Part shown: positions 26,144 through 35,318 of the stretch, in pieces
Layout: the number at the start of each line of letters is the position of its first letter
Position numbering within the stretch: the stretch's first letter is position 1
Assembly (NCBI RefSeq): GCF_003605645.1
Contig: NZ_QVMU01000001.1
Coordinates: forward strand, 682,001 to 746,000
Origin: Vibrio sinensis
GTDB lineage: Bacteria; Pseudomonadota; Gammaproteobacteria; Enterobacterales; Vibrionaceae
Direction: 5' to 3'
Length of the DNA stretch: 64,000 nt
Translations under genes and position numbers: made by a program
Notes under the pieces: model-generated
Told to the model about the DNA's origin: nothing
What the model saw: only the letters and a program-made list of their open reading frames with translations
Database searches by the model: none

Positions 26144-26212
26144 CACTAATCACTAATCACTAATCACTAATCACTAATCACTAATCACTAATCACTAATC
26201 ACTAATCACTAA
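26144..26212. repeat. Tandem repeat of the heptamer CACTAAT, nine full copies plus six bases
   Basis: The unit CACTAAT repeats without any error from 26144 to 26206 and ends in a partial copy CACTAA. It lies between the chemoreceptor terminator and the porin terminator, so it is in untranslated DNA. Perfect heptamer tracts of this kind change length by slippage. Confidence 0.97.
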
Positions 26213-26272
26213 AAATAGTTATTCAATACTCCCATCATCAATACCATAATCTGCCATATCACTGACATAAAA

Positions 26273-26305
26273 AAGAGGATAAGCAACATTGTCGATTATC
26301 CTCTT
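26273..26305 (-). terminator. Likely terminator of the porin gene
   Basis: AAGAGGATAA and TTATCCTCTT form a perfect 10-bp stem. On the minus strand the stem is followed by a T-run (complement of the A-run at 26269-26274). It lies about 150 bp after the porin stop codon. Confidence 0.75.
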
Positions 26306-26456
26306 CATTGCGTACGTTACTATCATCAAAATTAAGATATGACGTGTGTGTATTAATTACCCACAATAAATAGCAGATATTAAATAATATACAAAACCAT
26401 TATTTTATAACTTAATTTGGACAAAGCAACTACAATTAGTTAACTTACTCTAATTG

Positions 26457-27584
26457 TTAAAATGCGTAAATAATAGTTAAGCCTGATAGTGTATCATCTT
26501 GTTTACCCGCACCTAAATTATCTTCTTCTGTCTTTCTAACTTCACCAGAAATGATTAACTGAGGTGTCGCGTGATAGCTTAGGCCCATAGAATAAACACT
26601 ACGATCGCCATTGACATTTACATCATCGAAATCAACGTTAGATAAATAAACATAAGGACGTAAGCCGATTTCAAAATAGTACTCTGCATACAAATCTACA
26701 CCAGTCGCATCGGCATATAAGTTTGGACTATAGCCAAATAAACCTGTTTCATGAGCTTTAGTACCGTCAGTGAATGCCGTAGCGACTTTAAAAGCTTGGT
26801 ATGTATATTTTGCGGCAATCGTGGTAATTTTTTGAGCTTGACCAGGTTCTAAACCAGAATCTGTAACCCCGGCTTTGATATCGACGTTATTTTGTAAATG
26901 TGTTGCGCCCACACTTAAACCAAAATCAAAATCATAGCTCGCAGCAACGGCAAAATTGTTGTCTCTATCTAAAGTTTTAGGCTGGTTTTGTACGTTATTA
27001 AAACCATACTGAGCAGATAAGTTCAAGTTCTCAAAGCTTTTACGATACGTGACAAGGTTATCGCCACGTGCAGTACCTAAGAAGCCACCATCTTTACCAT
27101 CGCTGAATAGTGGTGTTGCATCTGGATCAAATACAATAAGGTTGTCCATGTAGCCCGCAACATCATGATACACTGAGTATTGCTTACCTACTCGAATGCT
27201 GCCCAGATCATCATTGGTGATAGTGAAATATCCCAAACGACTACGTATGCCACTTTCTCCGTATTGAAATTCAAGTGACTCAGGCCCCTTAGATGAATCA
27301 TATGAATTAACTGTATTCGATGGTGCATTAATAAATGAATCCCATTCAAATTTTGCATCACCAGACCAACCTTGGCCAAACTGGCTGGCAATACTAATTC
27401 CTAATGTACTACGGCTAGTATTAAAAAAGTGGTCAAGAAAATGCACTGGTTGGAAATAATCCATCAAAAATGCACCAGAGATGTCTACTTTATGAGTTTC
27501 AGTTTCATAGACGGTCATCGCTAAGGCTTGGCTAGACGCAAGCACACTTGAAAGTATAATAATACTTTTACTGTTCAATTTCAT
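26457..27584 (-). CDS. Outer-membrane porin (general Gram-negative porin family)
   Basis: A beta-barrel porin precursor of 375 residues. The signal peptide is MKLNSKSIIILSSVLASSQALA. The mature protein has alternating amphipathic strands, an RVGKQYSVYHDV strand-loop typical of OmpU/OmpC-like porins near residue 125, and ends in a terminal phenylalanine after LTIIYA, the outer-membrane assembly signal. ATG at 27584 is chosen; GGAG lies upstream and an in-frame TTG at 27596 would precede the signal peptide. The upstream region is long (over 650 bp), as is common for regulated porins. Specificity is not readable. Confidence 0.9.
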   Translation of the reverse strand: MKLNSKSIIILSSVLASSQALAMTVYETETHKVDISGAFLMDYFQPVHFLDHFFNTSRSTLGISIASQFGQGWSGDAKFEWDSFINAPSNTVNSYDSSKGPESLEFQYGESGIRSRLGYFTITNDDLGSIRVGKQYSVYHDVAGYMDNLIVFDPDATPLFSDGKDGGFLGTARGDNLVTYRKSFENLNLSAQYGFNNVQNQPKTLDRDNNFAVAASYDFDFGLSVGATHLQNNVDIKAGVTDSGLEPGQAQKITTIAAKYTYQAFKVATAFTDGTKAHETGLFGYSPNLYADATGVDLYAEYYFEIGLRPYVYLSNVDFDDVNVNGDRSVYSMGLSYHATPQLIISGEVRKTEEDNLGAGKQDDTLSGLTIIYAF

Positions 27585-28259
27585 TTCACGCTCCAATATT
27601 GGATTAGTTTTTTATTATTAATTTTAAATCACATAAATAACGCGCATAGCTAATTAAATTAGACTACACACTAAATAATTATTATGATTTTTTGATATAA
27701 AAAAGCCCCTACAACAAGAGAAATAAAATTCACTTGCTGATATGAGTAATTTTATAAAAACTGATTTGAGCTCACACTTAGATATAAGCGTTAAGCAAAG
27801 ATTAGATGTTAGAGGGCAACGCTGGAAGAATCGATATTTTAAAATCCTGTGTATACCAAGCCAAAAAGCTTAAACATAAGCTTTCTTTCATATTGCTCTT
27901 GATAATCACAAAATTTCTCATAGTTAGATTCAGTTAAATTAGAACACGGCAATAATTGTACAAATTTTAATTTAATGGAATAAAACAAATAGCTAAATGT
28001 GATCTCAAACGACACGCAATATAATAAATCATTCTAAGTATCACAAAAAACAACACGGTGATATGCAACCAGAACTCACTAAATTGTAGCCATATTAAAA
28101 AATACCGCTTAGATGTTAAAATAAAGGAAATAACATTAACATTTAGTCAATGATAACGTTATTTCGTAGAATCAGAAACGACGCTTTATATCTAGTTGAA
28201 TCAATCTTTAAGAACAGCCACTCGTTCCTACTTCTTTAATTTTCTTAAGTAAGGAAGCA
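27585..28259. other. Long intergenic region upstream of the porin gene
   Basis: About 675 bp, AT-rich, with no supported gene. A small hairpin (AAAGCTTA/TAAGCTTT near 27870-27890) and an imperfect inverted repeat (AAATAACATTA with AACGTTATTT near 28126-28165) are visible, neither with a convincing T-tail. Confidence 0.4.
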
Positions 28260-29120
28260 TTACAAGCAACTGATCCTAAACTCATCATCCAAATCGGCGG
28301 GTAAAATCAGCGTACTAAATTGTAACCTTAACGATTCTGCACAAAGGGCTTCTTTGGCACTTTCATCAGTAAGGTATTTTTTTTCATATTCGACGTTGAA
28401 TACCGCTTTCCCGTTATCAATAAAAGGGGTTAATAAATCACATTCCTTATACTGGAAGCACTGCTCATTGACCGCAAAGTCAAAGTAATCAACAAGTTCT
28501 TTTACTTGGTCCAAGTCATTTTTTAGACCCACCGACAAGTTTCTTATATGAGCTTCATTGGCAAGCGTACGATTAAAATCAAGCTGATCTCGAGCTGTTA
28601 AATTAAACCCTGAATCATTCTGATAACCATCCACATTGTCGGGTTCAACTCCGTCACACCCCTTTTTTGCTGCCAAATCTAGTCTAGCTTTCATAATTGA
28701 TATCACATTCTCAGAGCGGATATCTAACCACGCCTCCCCAGGCCAACCATCAAGGCTATTACCTCTATCGCTTGGCTTAAATTGACTGGCGTCAGAACGC
28801 CACTCCTCATACGATCCCGCAGAAAAATAACAAATAACTTTGGTATTATCTGATTGCAGCTCTTGAATGAGGGATTCAGTTGAATCAAACAAGTCAATAT
28901 CATAGACATTGACACTGTATGTCTTGTTAATTTCACCTGTTAATTGCCATTGCCAGGTCGCTAAAACTGGAGGCTGATACCAACTCCCTCCAGTGACTGG
29001 TTCCTTATCAAAATCTATATTTTCATCTTCTTGTATACTCGATGATTTTTCTCCACCACACCCTACAAGTAGAATGCCCCCCAGCATTTGAGCTATAAAA
29101 ATGTTTGCTACTTTGTTCAT
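28260..29120 (-). CDS. Lipoprotein with a GH114-type (endo-alpha-1,4-polygalactosaminidase) domain
   Basis: Secreted lipoprotein of about 286 residues. The signal peptide ends in a lipobox LLVGC (Cys21). After a short Ser/Glu/Asp-rich linker the catalytic domain starts near WYQPPVLATWQWQLTG. It shows the GH114 pattern YDIDLFDSTESLIQ, VICYFSAGSYEEWR, WLDIRSENV, the central CDGVEPDNVDGYQNDSGF, and AVNEQC near the end. The Asp/Glu of GVEPDNVD are the expected catalytic site. Known members cut alpha-1,4-linked galactosamine polymers, so a role in degrading or remodelling cationic exopolysaccharide is plausible. The gene is alone, with AGGA eight bases before the ATG. Confidence 0.85.
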   Translation of the reverse strand: MNKVANIFIAQMLGGILLVGCGGEKSSSIQEDENIDFDKEPVTGGSWYQPPVLATWQWQLTGEINKTYSVNVYDIDLFDSTESLIQELQSDNTKVICYFSAGSYEEWRSDASQFKPSDRGNSLDGWPGEAWLDIRSENVISIMKARLDLAAKKGCDGVEPDNVDGYQNDSGFNLTARDQLDFNRTLANEAHIRNLSVGLKNDLDQVKELVDYFDFAVNEQCFQYKECDLLTPFIDNGKAVFNVEYEKKYLTDESAKEALCAESLRLQFSTLILPADLDDEFRISCL

Positions 29121-29556
29121 TTCCAACATCCTATTTCAGCAATATCACTTTATTCAACGCTAGTTTAAGCCGCATGATAACAACGAGAACTCATGTACAT
29201 TCCTCCTAGACTTCAACCGTTATTATGCATTCGCTCTGGGCATTACATTTATTTCATGATTGTTGGAATGATCAATCCTGTCGACAGTATGATCTTAGGC
29301 AAGAGCCATCGGTTTTGACAGTTTCGAACATGCAACATTGGCGTTTTATAGAACAAATGGCGATATATGCAATAAGTTTAACAAAGGCTACCATAGCATG
29401 ATGTAAGAACAAATATCTTATAAAACAAGTTCTTTTACGCAAAACAAACAATAGACGGCTAAAACCTATCTGTTTTTCCTGTAATGATATTTAACATAAA
29501 AGTTCAACCAGCTCGGAATTAACATCAACTAAATTCATTAATGACGATAAGAAAGC
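29121..29556. other. Intergenic region between the GH114-type gene and the T6SS operon end
   Basis: No gene or clear regulatory structure was recognised. The part near 29121 should hold the promoter of the GH114-type gene. Confidence 0.4.
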
Positions 29557-29587
29557 AAAAAATCCCCCAATCTTTTGGAGGATTTTT
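29557..29587 (-). terminator. Terminator of the T6SS operon
   Basis: AAAAATCCCCCAA (29558-29570) and TTGGAGGATTTTT (29575-29587) pair with a single G-U on the minus-strand transcript and a 4-base loop. The A-run gives a T-run on the minus strand. It lies about 70 bp after the tssM stop codon. Confidence 0.85.
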
Positions 29588-29654
29588 GTAAACACGACTA
29601 ATTCATCAACAATGAATTCTCAATAAAAACAATATGGAACCTATTTTTATCTCA

Positions 29655-32600
29655 TCAATATAGTGTTTTTGATAGCTTAAATGATTTAAATAGTCGTTCA
29701 GTAAACGGATTGATATCCGCCTCAGAATTCAAGCGATAGATCATCTGTCCACCGTCTACTGAGAATTTAAAATCAACCGATGTCGCACTCGCACCGACGA
29801 CATCACCTTGTTCTAATAAACGAAAGAATGCCCACGGCCCCCGAATGTTAATACTTCGTGGAGACATGTTGTTTTTCGCAGGTACCAAGGTAACTTTAGA
29901 AACCGCTGATTTACGGAAAGTGTTTGGCCAAATAAATTCAACCGTATCTCTAGGACCATGGTTATAGGCAAGGTATTGACCATCAACATTGAGCACACTA
30001 CGACGCTTGTCACTAGTCAGCAATAAAGGTTCAACTGAGAAGCTAACGTCGAGCACACCTTTACGATTGAAGAACGCTTGTTGAATTCTCTTCGCCTGCT
30101 TCAATTGCCCTAGTACTTCTCGACTAATAACGGAATTACCATTACTGTTCTCATCGCTCAAAGCTACATTTTCCTCTACGAACATCTTTAACTGACTGTT
30201 GTAAAAATTATCGAGTGTCCCATCAGGTGCAAAGAAAGCTTCAAAATCAACAAAAGAACTGTCTTTTCTCGAGGTAGGGTTAAAAGGGTAACGCCCCGCT
30301 AATTTACTTTGGAATGTCTTATAAACATCGTTATACCAACGGACTTCTAAATGCCTGATCGCTTCTTGTTTCACAACATACCAGCTTTCATCCGCCAGTT
30401 TTTCCAGCATAATATTTAGTGGTTTAGGTAAGCCAGACGCGACTCGTCTCACTGTATAAATTGGGTCTGCGTTAACCAATTTAACTCGTGCTTTCGTTGC
30501 GTCCAATGCTGCCATACCCACATCTGGAGCCTCTTGGATCGCCTTAACGTAACTATGTAATCCCTCTACCGCCGCTAAAACTTCGTTAATATACGCAGGC
30601 TTCTCTCCTACTGGTGAAAGCATATTGTTGAGTTCGGAAAATGGCGTATCGATCTGTGAAGCAACATTATATTTAGAACTATGCAACAACGCTTCTTGTG
30701 CAGCCTTGTCCTCCGGTACATTGGTGTACATTTTAGTATTGCTTTCCAGTACACGCAGTAAACGTTGGATAGGTTCAATGTTACCCGTTAAATTTTCAAG
30801 TACTAACGCCGCGTGATTAATATCGCTAAAGTACTTAACGTTGATTTCATTTAACGCTAAACGCCAAGTATTGGTGTAATCTGCGACGTACAATTTGCGT
30901 ACTTTTTCGCGCAATGCGACTTTGTCTGCTTCGCTAAACTGCGCACTATTTGATAGACCTAAAACCCAGCTATCTATTAACGCCAATTCAGAAATCGATT
31001 CTGATTGAGGCATGAAATAGTCTTCAAACCCTTTTTTGGTTAACATTTGAGGGATATAGATCTCACTACGATTAATCACCTGCTCTTCAAAAACCATATC
31101 AAACACAGGCCCTACAAGGTTACGTAGATTAATGGCAGGACCGAGTGCCGTTTGTGAGTTAAGTTTTAGATTACGATATACTCGTTGATCATTAGGAATC
31201 GTACTCAGTTGAGCTTGAACCTTTGCAATCACTCGATCATAAGGTTTCATTACTCGTTCTGCATCTGTATCGCCATTGACTCGATTCGCGGTTAAGTCAG
31301 TATGTTTCATTGCATATTCTAGGTGCCCTTGTAACGCAACTTGAATATCACGCTGACCATCAAACTCACGTTGCCAATATTGAACGAAATATTCCAATAC
31401 ATAGTTCTTATATCGACCACTTTTGTCGACCATCATTCTATAAACACGTAAAACTGCGAGTTTTTCCTCATCAGTTCGAACTTGATTCAATTGAACAACC
31501 AAATCAGCCATCAACAACGGCAGGAAGCGATTTTCTAATAAATTCAAGTAGGTATCTTCGACCATAGGACCAATGGTGTGTCCCTGATACAAACCAAAAT
31601 CCGAAATATACTTCGGTTTTTCTCTGAAAAAGCCGAACTCCAACGTTGCTTCACGAATCTTGTTTAATGGTTCTAAGATCTCTTGTTGTGAGGAGGCATT
31701 TAGCGTGGAGCTAAGCTCGCTTTGATACTCATTAACCTTGGTCAGAACGGCATCCGATTGCTGCACGTTGGTGAGATAATAACGATGCCACGTACCAACA
31801 AATAATACCGTCACAATCGAACATGCTATTATTGTTAAGCCCATCACTCGGCGGTTGTGCCTAGTAACTCTTACATTATCAGAAGCCAAGCCCGCTTCCG
31901 GGTAAATTACATTATTAAATAGCTTCTGAGTAAAATAAACGGTCGAATTTTTAGCATGCTGTGCTTTATTGATAGCATGATCGAGGCCATAACGGCGTGA
32001 TGCAGCATCATCAAACGCATTAGTTGGTACGCCTTGTTGATATACAGATGTGAAATAAACACCACGCACCAACGCTGAGGTAGAAAACTGGTCACTTGCC
32101 AAAGCTTCGGATAAAAAATTCGCCAAAATCTCTTTTAAACCAGAAACTTGACGCGTAAAACTATAAATCGCATTACGATCTTCCAGCGACATAGGCCCAG
32201 AAACAGAATGAGGTAGGACATCATTGATACGGGCGATAAAGTTACTATATTCTGATGAAAATTCTTTCAGCCAATGATCCAAATCGTCAACAGAGTCTAG
32301 TGAGAAAGTAAAACCAAGTACCTCTTCACGTTGACGACGAGAGTAGTGTTTAAAGAATGGTTCAAAACCTTGTAATAAATCGAGTTTTGTCAACGTAATG
32401 TAGACCGGTAATCGAGTCGATAAAGTTTCCATTAGCTCACGTAAGCGCGCTCGAAGTAAATTAGCATAAGCCTTACGCTCTGTTGCCGTTGCTGTTGCTA
32501 AGCGCGAAACATCTATTGTTAAAACAATACCGTTTAATGGTCGACGACTACGCGTTTTTTCTAACCAATGAACGAAATGCATCCATAAGCGTCGTTCCAT

Positions 32601-33233
32601 TGCACCATCATTTTCATTCCCACGGCTAATATGTTCATGGTCATAATTGGCATAGTTGCCTTGGGTAAGTAATTCACCGTCAGGATCTATCATCACTGAC
32701 TCATCACCAATCCACCAATCAAATGAATATGGGTTTTCACTTTTTTGACCAGAAGCGCGCATCACCGAAGAAAAGACATAATTTTGCCCACTACGGTTAA
32801 TCAAACTGGTTTTGCCCGCATTTTCTAATCCAAGTACAAGATACCAAGGTAATGCATATAAGTAGTCTCGCTGAGGGAGATTCTCTTTCATGCTAACCAT
32901 GATTTGGTTAAGCTCTACTTCTTGACGATCTTCGTAGGCTTTAATTGGGTCTTGACGTAAGCGCTCTTCATATTTTCGTTCAGCTTGAAAAGCTTGCAGT
33001 TTTCGCCATTGCCAAACGCCCCAAAGAGCGAGAGTGCTCAAAGAAAACAGACTACTGGCAATGGCCCGTTCCATCATAGAATCTAATGGTAAATTGCCCT
33101 TTATATCTAGCCATGGGCCTGCCCACCAAATAGCCACGTTCACAATAATGAAGAGACTAAGCAGTAAAATAGGCATCGCTGCTGCGAGGCTAGGTTTTAG
33201 CATTCTCGCGATCCTAAATAAATATTTCCACAT
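29655..33233 (-). CDS. tssM: T6SS inner-membrane complex protein TssM (IcmF/VasK)
   Basis: Core of the TssJLM trans-envelope complex that anchors the secretion machine. The 1192-residue protein has two N-terminal membrane helices (near residues 15-33 and 50-66), then a cytoplasmic GTPase-like domain with Walker A GLENAGKTS near residue 132. A third helix (VMGLTIIACSIVTVLFVGTW) is near residue 450, and a long periplasmic part follows. The end includes the IcmF C-terminal beta domain with RSINIRGPWAFFRLLEQG. It is the last gene of the operon, 17 bp after tssA. The length is normal for the Vibrio cholerae type (about 1180). Confidence 0.96.
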   Translation of the reverse strand: MWKYLFRIARMLKPSLAAAMPILLLSLFIIVNVAIWWAGPWLDIKGNLPLDSMMERAIASSLFSLSTLALWGVWQWRKLQAFQAERKYEERLRQDPIKAYEDRQEVELNQIMVSMKENLPQRDYLYALPWYLVLGLENAGKTSLINRSGQNYVFSSVMRASGQKSENPYSFDWWIGDESVMIDPDGELLTQGNYANYDHEHISRGNENDGAMERRLWMHFVHWLEKTRSRRPLNGIVLTIDVSRLATATATERKAYANLLRARLRELMETLSTRLPVYITLTKLDLLQGFEPFFKHYSRRQREEVLGFTFSLDSVDDLDHWLKEFSSEYSNFIARINDVLPHSVSGPMSLEDRNAIYSFTRQVSGLKEILANFLSEALASDQFSTSALVRGVYFTSVYQQGVPTNAFDDAASRRYGLDHAINKAQHAKNSTVYFTQKLFNNVIYPEAGLASDNVRVTRHNRRVMGLTIIACSIVTVLFVGTWHRYYLTNVQQSDAVLTKVNEYQSELSSTLNASSQQEILEPLNKIREATLEFGFFREKPKYISDFGLYQGHTIGPMVEDTYLNLLENRFLPLLMADLVVQLNQVRTDEEKLAVLRVYRMMVDKSGRYKNYVLEYFVQYWQREFDGQRDIQVALQGHLEYAMKHTDLTANRVNGDTDAERVMKPYDRVIAKVQAQLSTIPNDQRVYRNLKLNSQTALGPAINLRNLVGPVFDMVFEEQVINRSEIYIPQMLTKKGFEDYFMPQSESISELALIDSWVLGLSNSAQFSEADKVALREKVRKLYVADYTNTWRLALNEINVKYFSDINHAALVLENLTGNIEPIQRLLRVLESNTKMYTNVPEDKAAQEALLHSSKYNVASQIDTPFSELNNMLSPVGEKPAYINEVLAAVEGLHSYVKAIQEAPDVGMAALDATKARVKLVNADPIYTVRRVASGLPKPLNIMLEKLADESWYVVKQEAIRHLEVRWYNDVYKTFQSKLAGRYPFNPTSRKDSSFVDFEAFFAPDGTLDNFYNSQLKMFVEENVALSDENSNGNSVISREVLGQLKQAKRIQQAFFNRKGVLDVSFSVEPLLLTSDKRRSVLNVDGQYLAYNHGPRDTVEFIWPNTFRKSAVSKVTLVPAKNNMSPRSINIRGPWAFFRLLEQGDVVGASATSVDFKFSVDGGQMIYRLNSEADINPFTERLFKSFKLSKTLY

Positions 33234-33250
33234 GGATTTTTATCCTTCGT

Positions 33251-34648
33251 TTATTCTGACGTCGTGTTTTTTTCTAACTGTTCAACTAATGAGGGTTCCC
33301 AATCGTTGACGCTCATTGTGATAATTTGTGAGTGCAATGTTTGATATTGTTCCTTTGCCATCGCCTCGAGGTTGTTTACGTTTAGTAGATCTGCAGATAA
33401 GAGGCGCCAATAAAATTTATCACGAGGCTCTATAGCAGCTATCAAGCCATCATTAAGCATCGAAAGAGCCACTGCGATACCCGCTTCTTTAGCAAGTGTC
33501 GTCGCCTCCTCGCCTTTCTCTTTCCAATCACCTACCGCTGATGGTTGACCACCACTGCTTTGATAACTAAGTAGCCATTCTTTCGCACGTTCGCTGACAA
33601 ACGGCTCCCCACCTTTGAATTTAAGCTTAAGCAGATCGGGCATTCGAGATGCAAACTGAACGCACTCGCTTAAAATGGCATCACACCAGCCCCTATTACC
33701 TAAGCTTTTTGCAATCTCATAACTCATCAATTGCCCATCAAACCAAAAAGGTGCCATGGTTAAACTTTGTTCAACCTTGCGCCATAAATCGATATCAGGA
33801 CTACGCATATGGTCTTGATACTCTTTAACTCGCTCTTGCATCATTCCACGTAGTTGCGTCTCTCCATTCAGATCATGTTCTGGTAACGAAGCGATGCTCG
33901 ACCACACTGCGTAACGACGAACTCGGATAGCCAAAGCAATCCCAAAATCTTGCTGTGAAAGTACCTCTGCAACGTTGAGCAACGACTCTTTGATAGCTTT
34001 ATCACTTGAGTTATCGATTGAGGCTAAAGTGACTACTGACGTTTTAGGTCGACTAACTTCGGATGGCGGTTCTGTCTTTTCAATCCGTTCTCGCTCGATA
34101 GAGCGACTCAGTGAACTGTTAATTTTGGCTACAAGAGTTTCAGCCATACCGGTCATCAAACCGATGTCAGTCACTGATTTTTGCCACGACACTAGAAGGT
34201 CTTTTAACGACTCTCTTTGCTGAGGTGAAAAACGTTCAAAGTCCAACTTATCGACAACCTGCGTAAACCTCTGCACCGTTTGGCTAAAAAAGCGTCCGCG
34301 ATGAACCATGCCTTTTTTGCCTGGCGCAGGAAAACACGTGTCCCAGTAGAGTGGGATGAAATCCGCCAACAATTGTAATGACACAATGAAACGTGACGGC
34401 GTCACATTGTGATGTAGGCATTGCAACAAAATAATAAGCAACTTAAGATCTTTGCTTTTCTCATGTAGCAACTGAACCGCTGTTTGTTCAACTTCGGACC
34501 ATTGCACACTGGTATGAGAGAGCGATCCTACTTTCATCATTTGGTTTTCAACGAAATCAAACAAAGGATCGTCAACTAAACGGCTACCAGCCGGGTTTTC
34601 ACCTTTAATCGGTTGAACGATGCACTGGCGATAATGGGTAATATCCAT
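33251..34648 (-). CDS. tssA: T6SS assembly protein TssA (VasJ type)
   Basis: TssA guides baseplate and tail-sheath polymerisation. The protein (465 residues) carries the ImpA N-terminal domain in its first 130 residues, recognisable by QPIKGENPAGSRLVDDPLFDFVE and SVQWSEVEQTAVQLLHEKSKDLKLLI. It ends in a VasJ-type C-terminal domain with the DKFYWRLLSADLL pattern typical of the long TssA class that caps the distal end of the sheath. AAGGAG lies upstream of the ATG. It sits between vasI and tssM as in Vibrio cholerae. Confidence 0.93.
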   Translation of the reverse strand: MDITHYRQCIVQPIKGENPAGSRLVDDPLFDFVENQMMKVGSLSHTSVQWSEVEQTAVQLLHEKSKDLKLLIILLQCLHHNVTPSRFIVSLQLLADFIPLYWDTCFPAPGKKGMVHRGRFFSQTVQRFTQVVDKLDFERFSPQQRESLKDLLVSWQKSVTDIGLMTGMAETLVAKINSSLSRSIERERIEKTEPPSEVSRPKTSVVTLASIDNSSDKAIKESLLNVAEVLSQQDFGIALAIRVRRYAVWSSIASLPEHDLNGETQLRGMMQERVKEYQDHMRSPDIDLWRKVEQSLTMAPFWFDGQLMSYEIAKSLGNRGWCDAILSECVQFASRMPDLLKLKFKGGEPFVSERAKEWLLSYQSSGGQPSAVGDWKEKGEEATTLAKEAGIAVALSMLNDGLIAAIEPRDKFYWRLLSADLLNVNNLEAMAKEQYQTLHSQIITMSVNDWEPSLVEQLEKNTTSE

Positions 34649-34658
34649 TCTTTTCTCC

Positions 34659-35318
34659 TTACCAGCCGCAGCGTGTTCGTAGGGATGTTAAGGATTGCGA
34701 TAGCTGCCTAGCATCGAACCATAAACCATCGACTATTCGTGAATTGGAACGTAGAACAAGGCGTTGTTGTTTTTCCATCGCTTTCATCATATCAATCGCT
34801 GGGATCCCTCTCCCTGACGAAAACAACACACCAACATCATCGCTTCTCCACGATTGCGACGGTAGACCAATAATGGATATGTTGACTTGGGGATCATCAA
34901 TCGCAGTGGGAAATGCCAACTCCACTCGACTAAGATTATCAATACAGCTCATCAGCAATATCGGTTTCACATTATTAGCGAAAGCGGTTTTCTCGTTTAG
35001 AGCAACCAAGGTAACCCAAGCATCGCCTCTTTCTTCCTCACCCAACGCAGTTAAATGACTCACATCCCCTACTTTATATTGGCTAAAGCTATCAAAAGCG
35101 CGTTGCCAAGAATCGGGAACATCCTCGTTTTTAATCTGCGCTACATCTACCTGAGCAGGTGTTTTAAACAGTGAATCAAAACAAGTAAGGCGATCTAATC
35201 GAGAACCAATCTTGGTACAACTTTGTGCTCGATCTAAAATGAAACTTTCAGCGTTCGCCCCACTACCACCAAGCATAAAAAACACCATCATCGAAATATG
35301 ACAACATCGTGCAATCAT
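34659..35318 (-). CDS. vasI: T6SS-associated periplasmic protein VasI (TagO family)
   Basis: A 219-residue exported accessory protein of the VasI/TagO family. The signal peptide is about MIARCCHISMMVFFMLGGSGANA. The mature part begins with AQSCTKIGSRLDRLTCFDSLF, a Cys pair pattern characteristic of this family, and contains ALNEKTAFANNVKPILLMSC. Its exact role is not established; it is conserved in V. cholerae-type clusters. Its start overlaps the end of vasH by 4 bp. Confidence 0.88.
   Translation of the reverse strand: MIARCCHISMMVFFMLGGSGANAESFILDRAQSCTKIGSRLDRLTCFDSLFKTPAQVDVAQIKNEDVPDSWQRAFDSFSQYKVGDVSHLTALGEEERGDAWVTLVALNEKTAFANNVKPILLMSCIDNLSRVELAFPTAIDDPQVNISIIGLPSQSWRSDDVGVLFSSGRGIPAIDMMKAMEKQQRLVLRSNSRIVDGLWFDARQLSQSLTSLRTRCGW

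Noticed and set aside
26141..26215. CRISPR-like repeat array.
   Set aside because: The heptamer repeats are contiguous with no spacers and no cas genes are present; it is a simple tandem repeat.
27690..27730. A T-run (minus strand) after GTAGGGGC that might end a small RNA upstream of the porin gene.
   Set aside because: No GC-rich partner arm could be found to form a terminator stem.
28201..28262. Possible frameshift at the end of the GH114-type gene; another frame continues with a lysine-rich stretch to a stop near 28210.
   Set aside because: The annotated end (FRISCL then stop) looks natural, no homopolymer suggests a slip, and the extra stretch shows no family motif.
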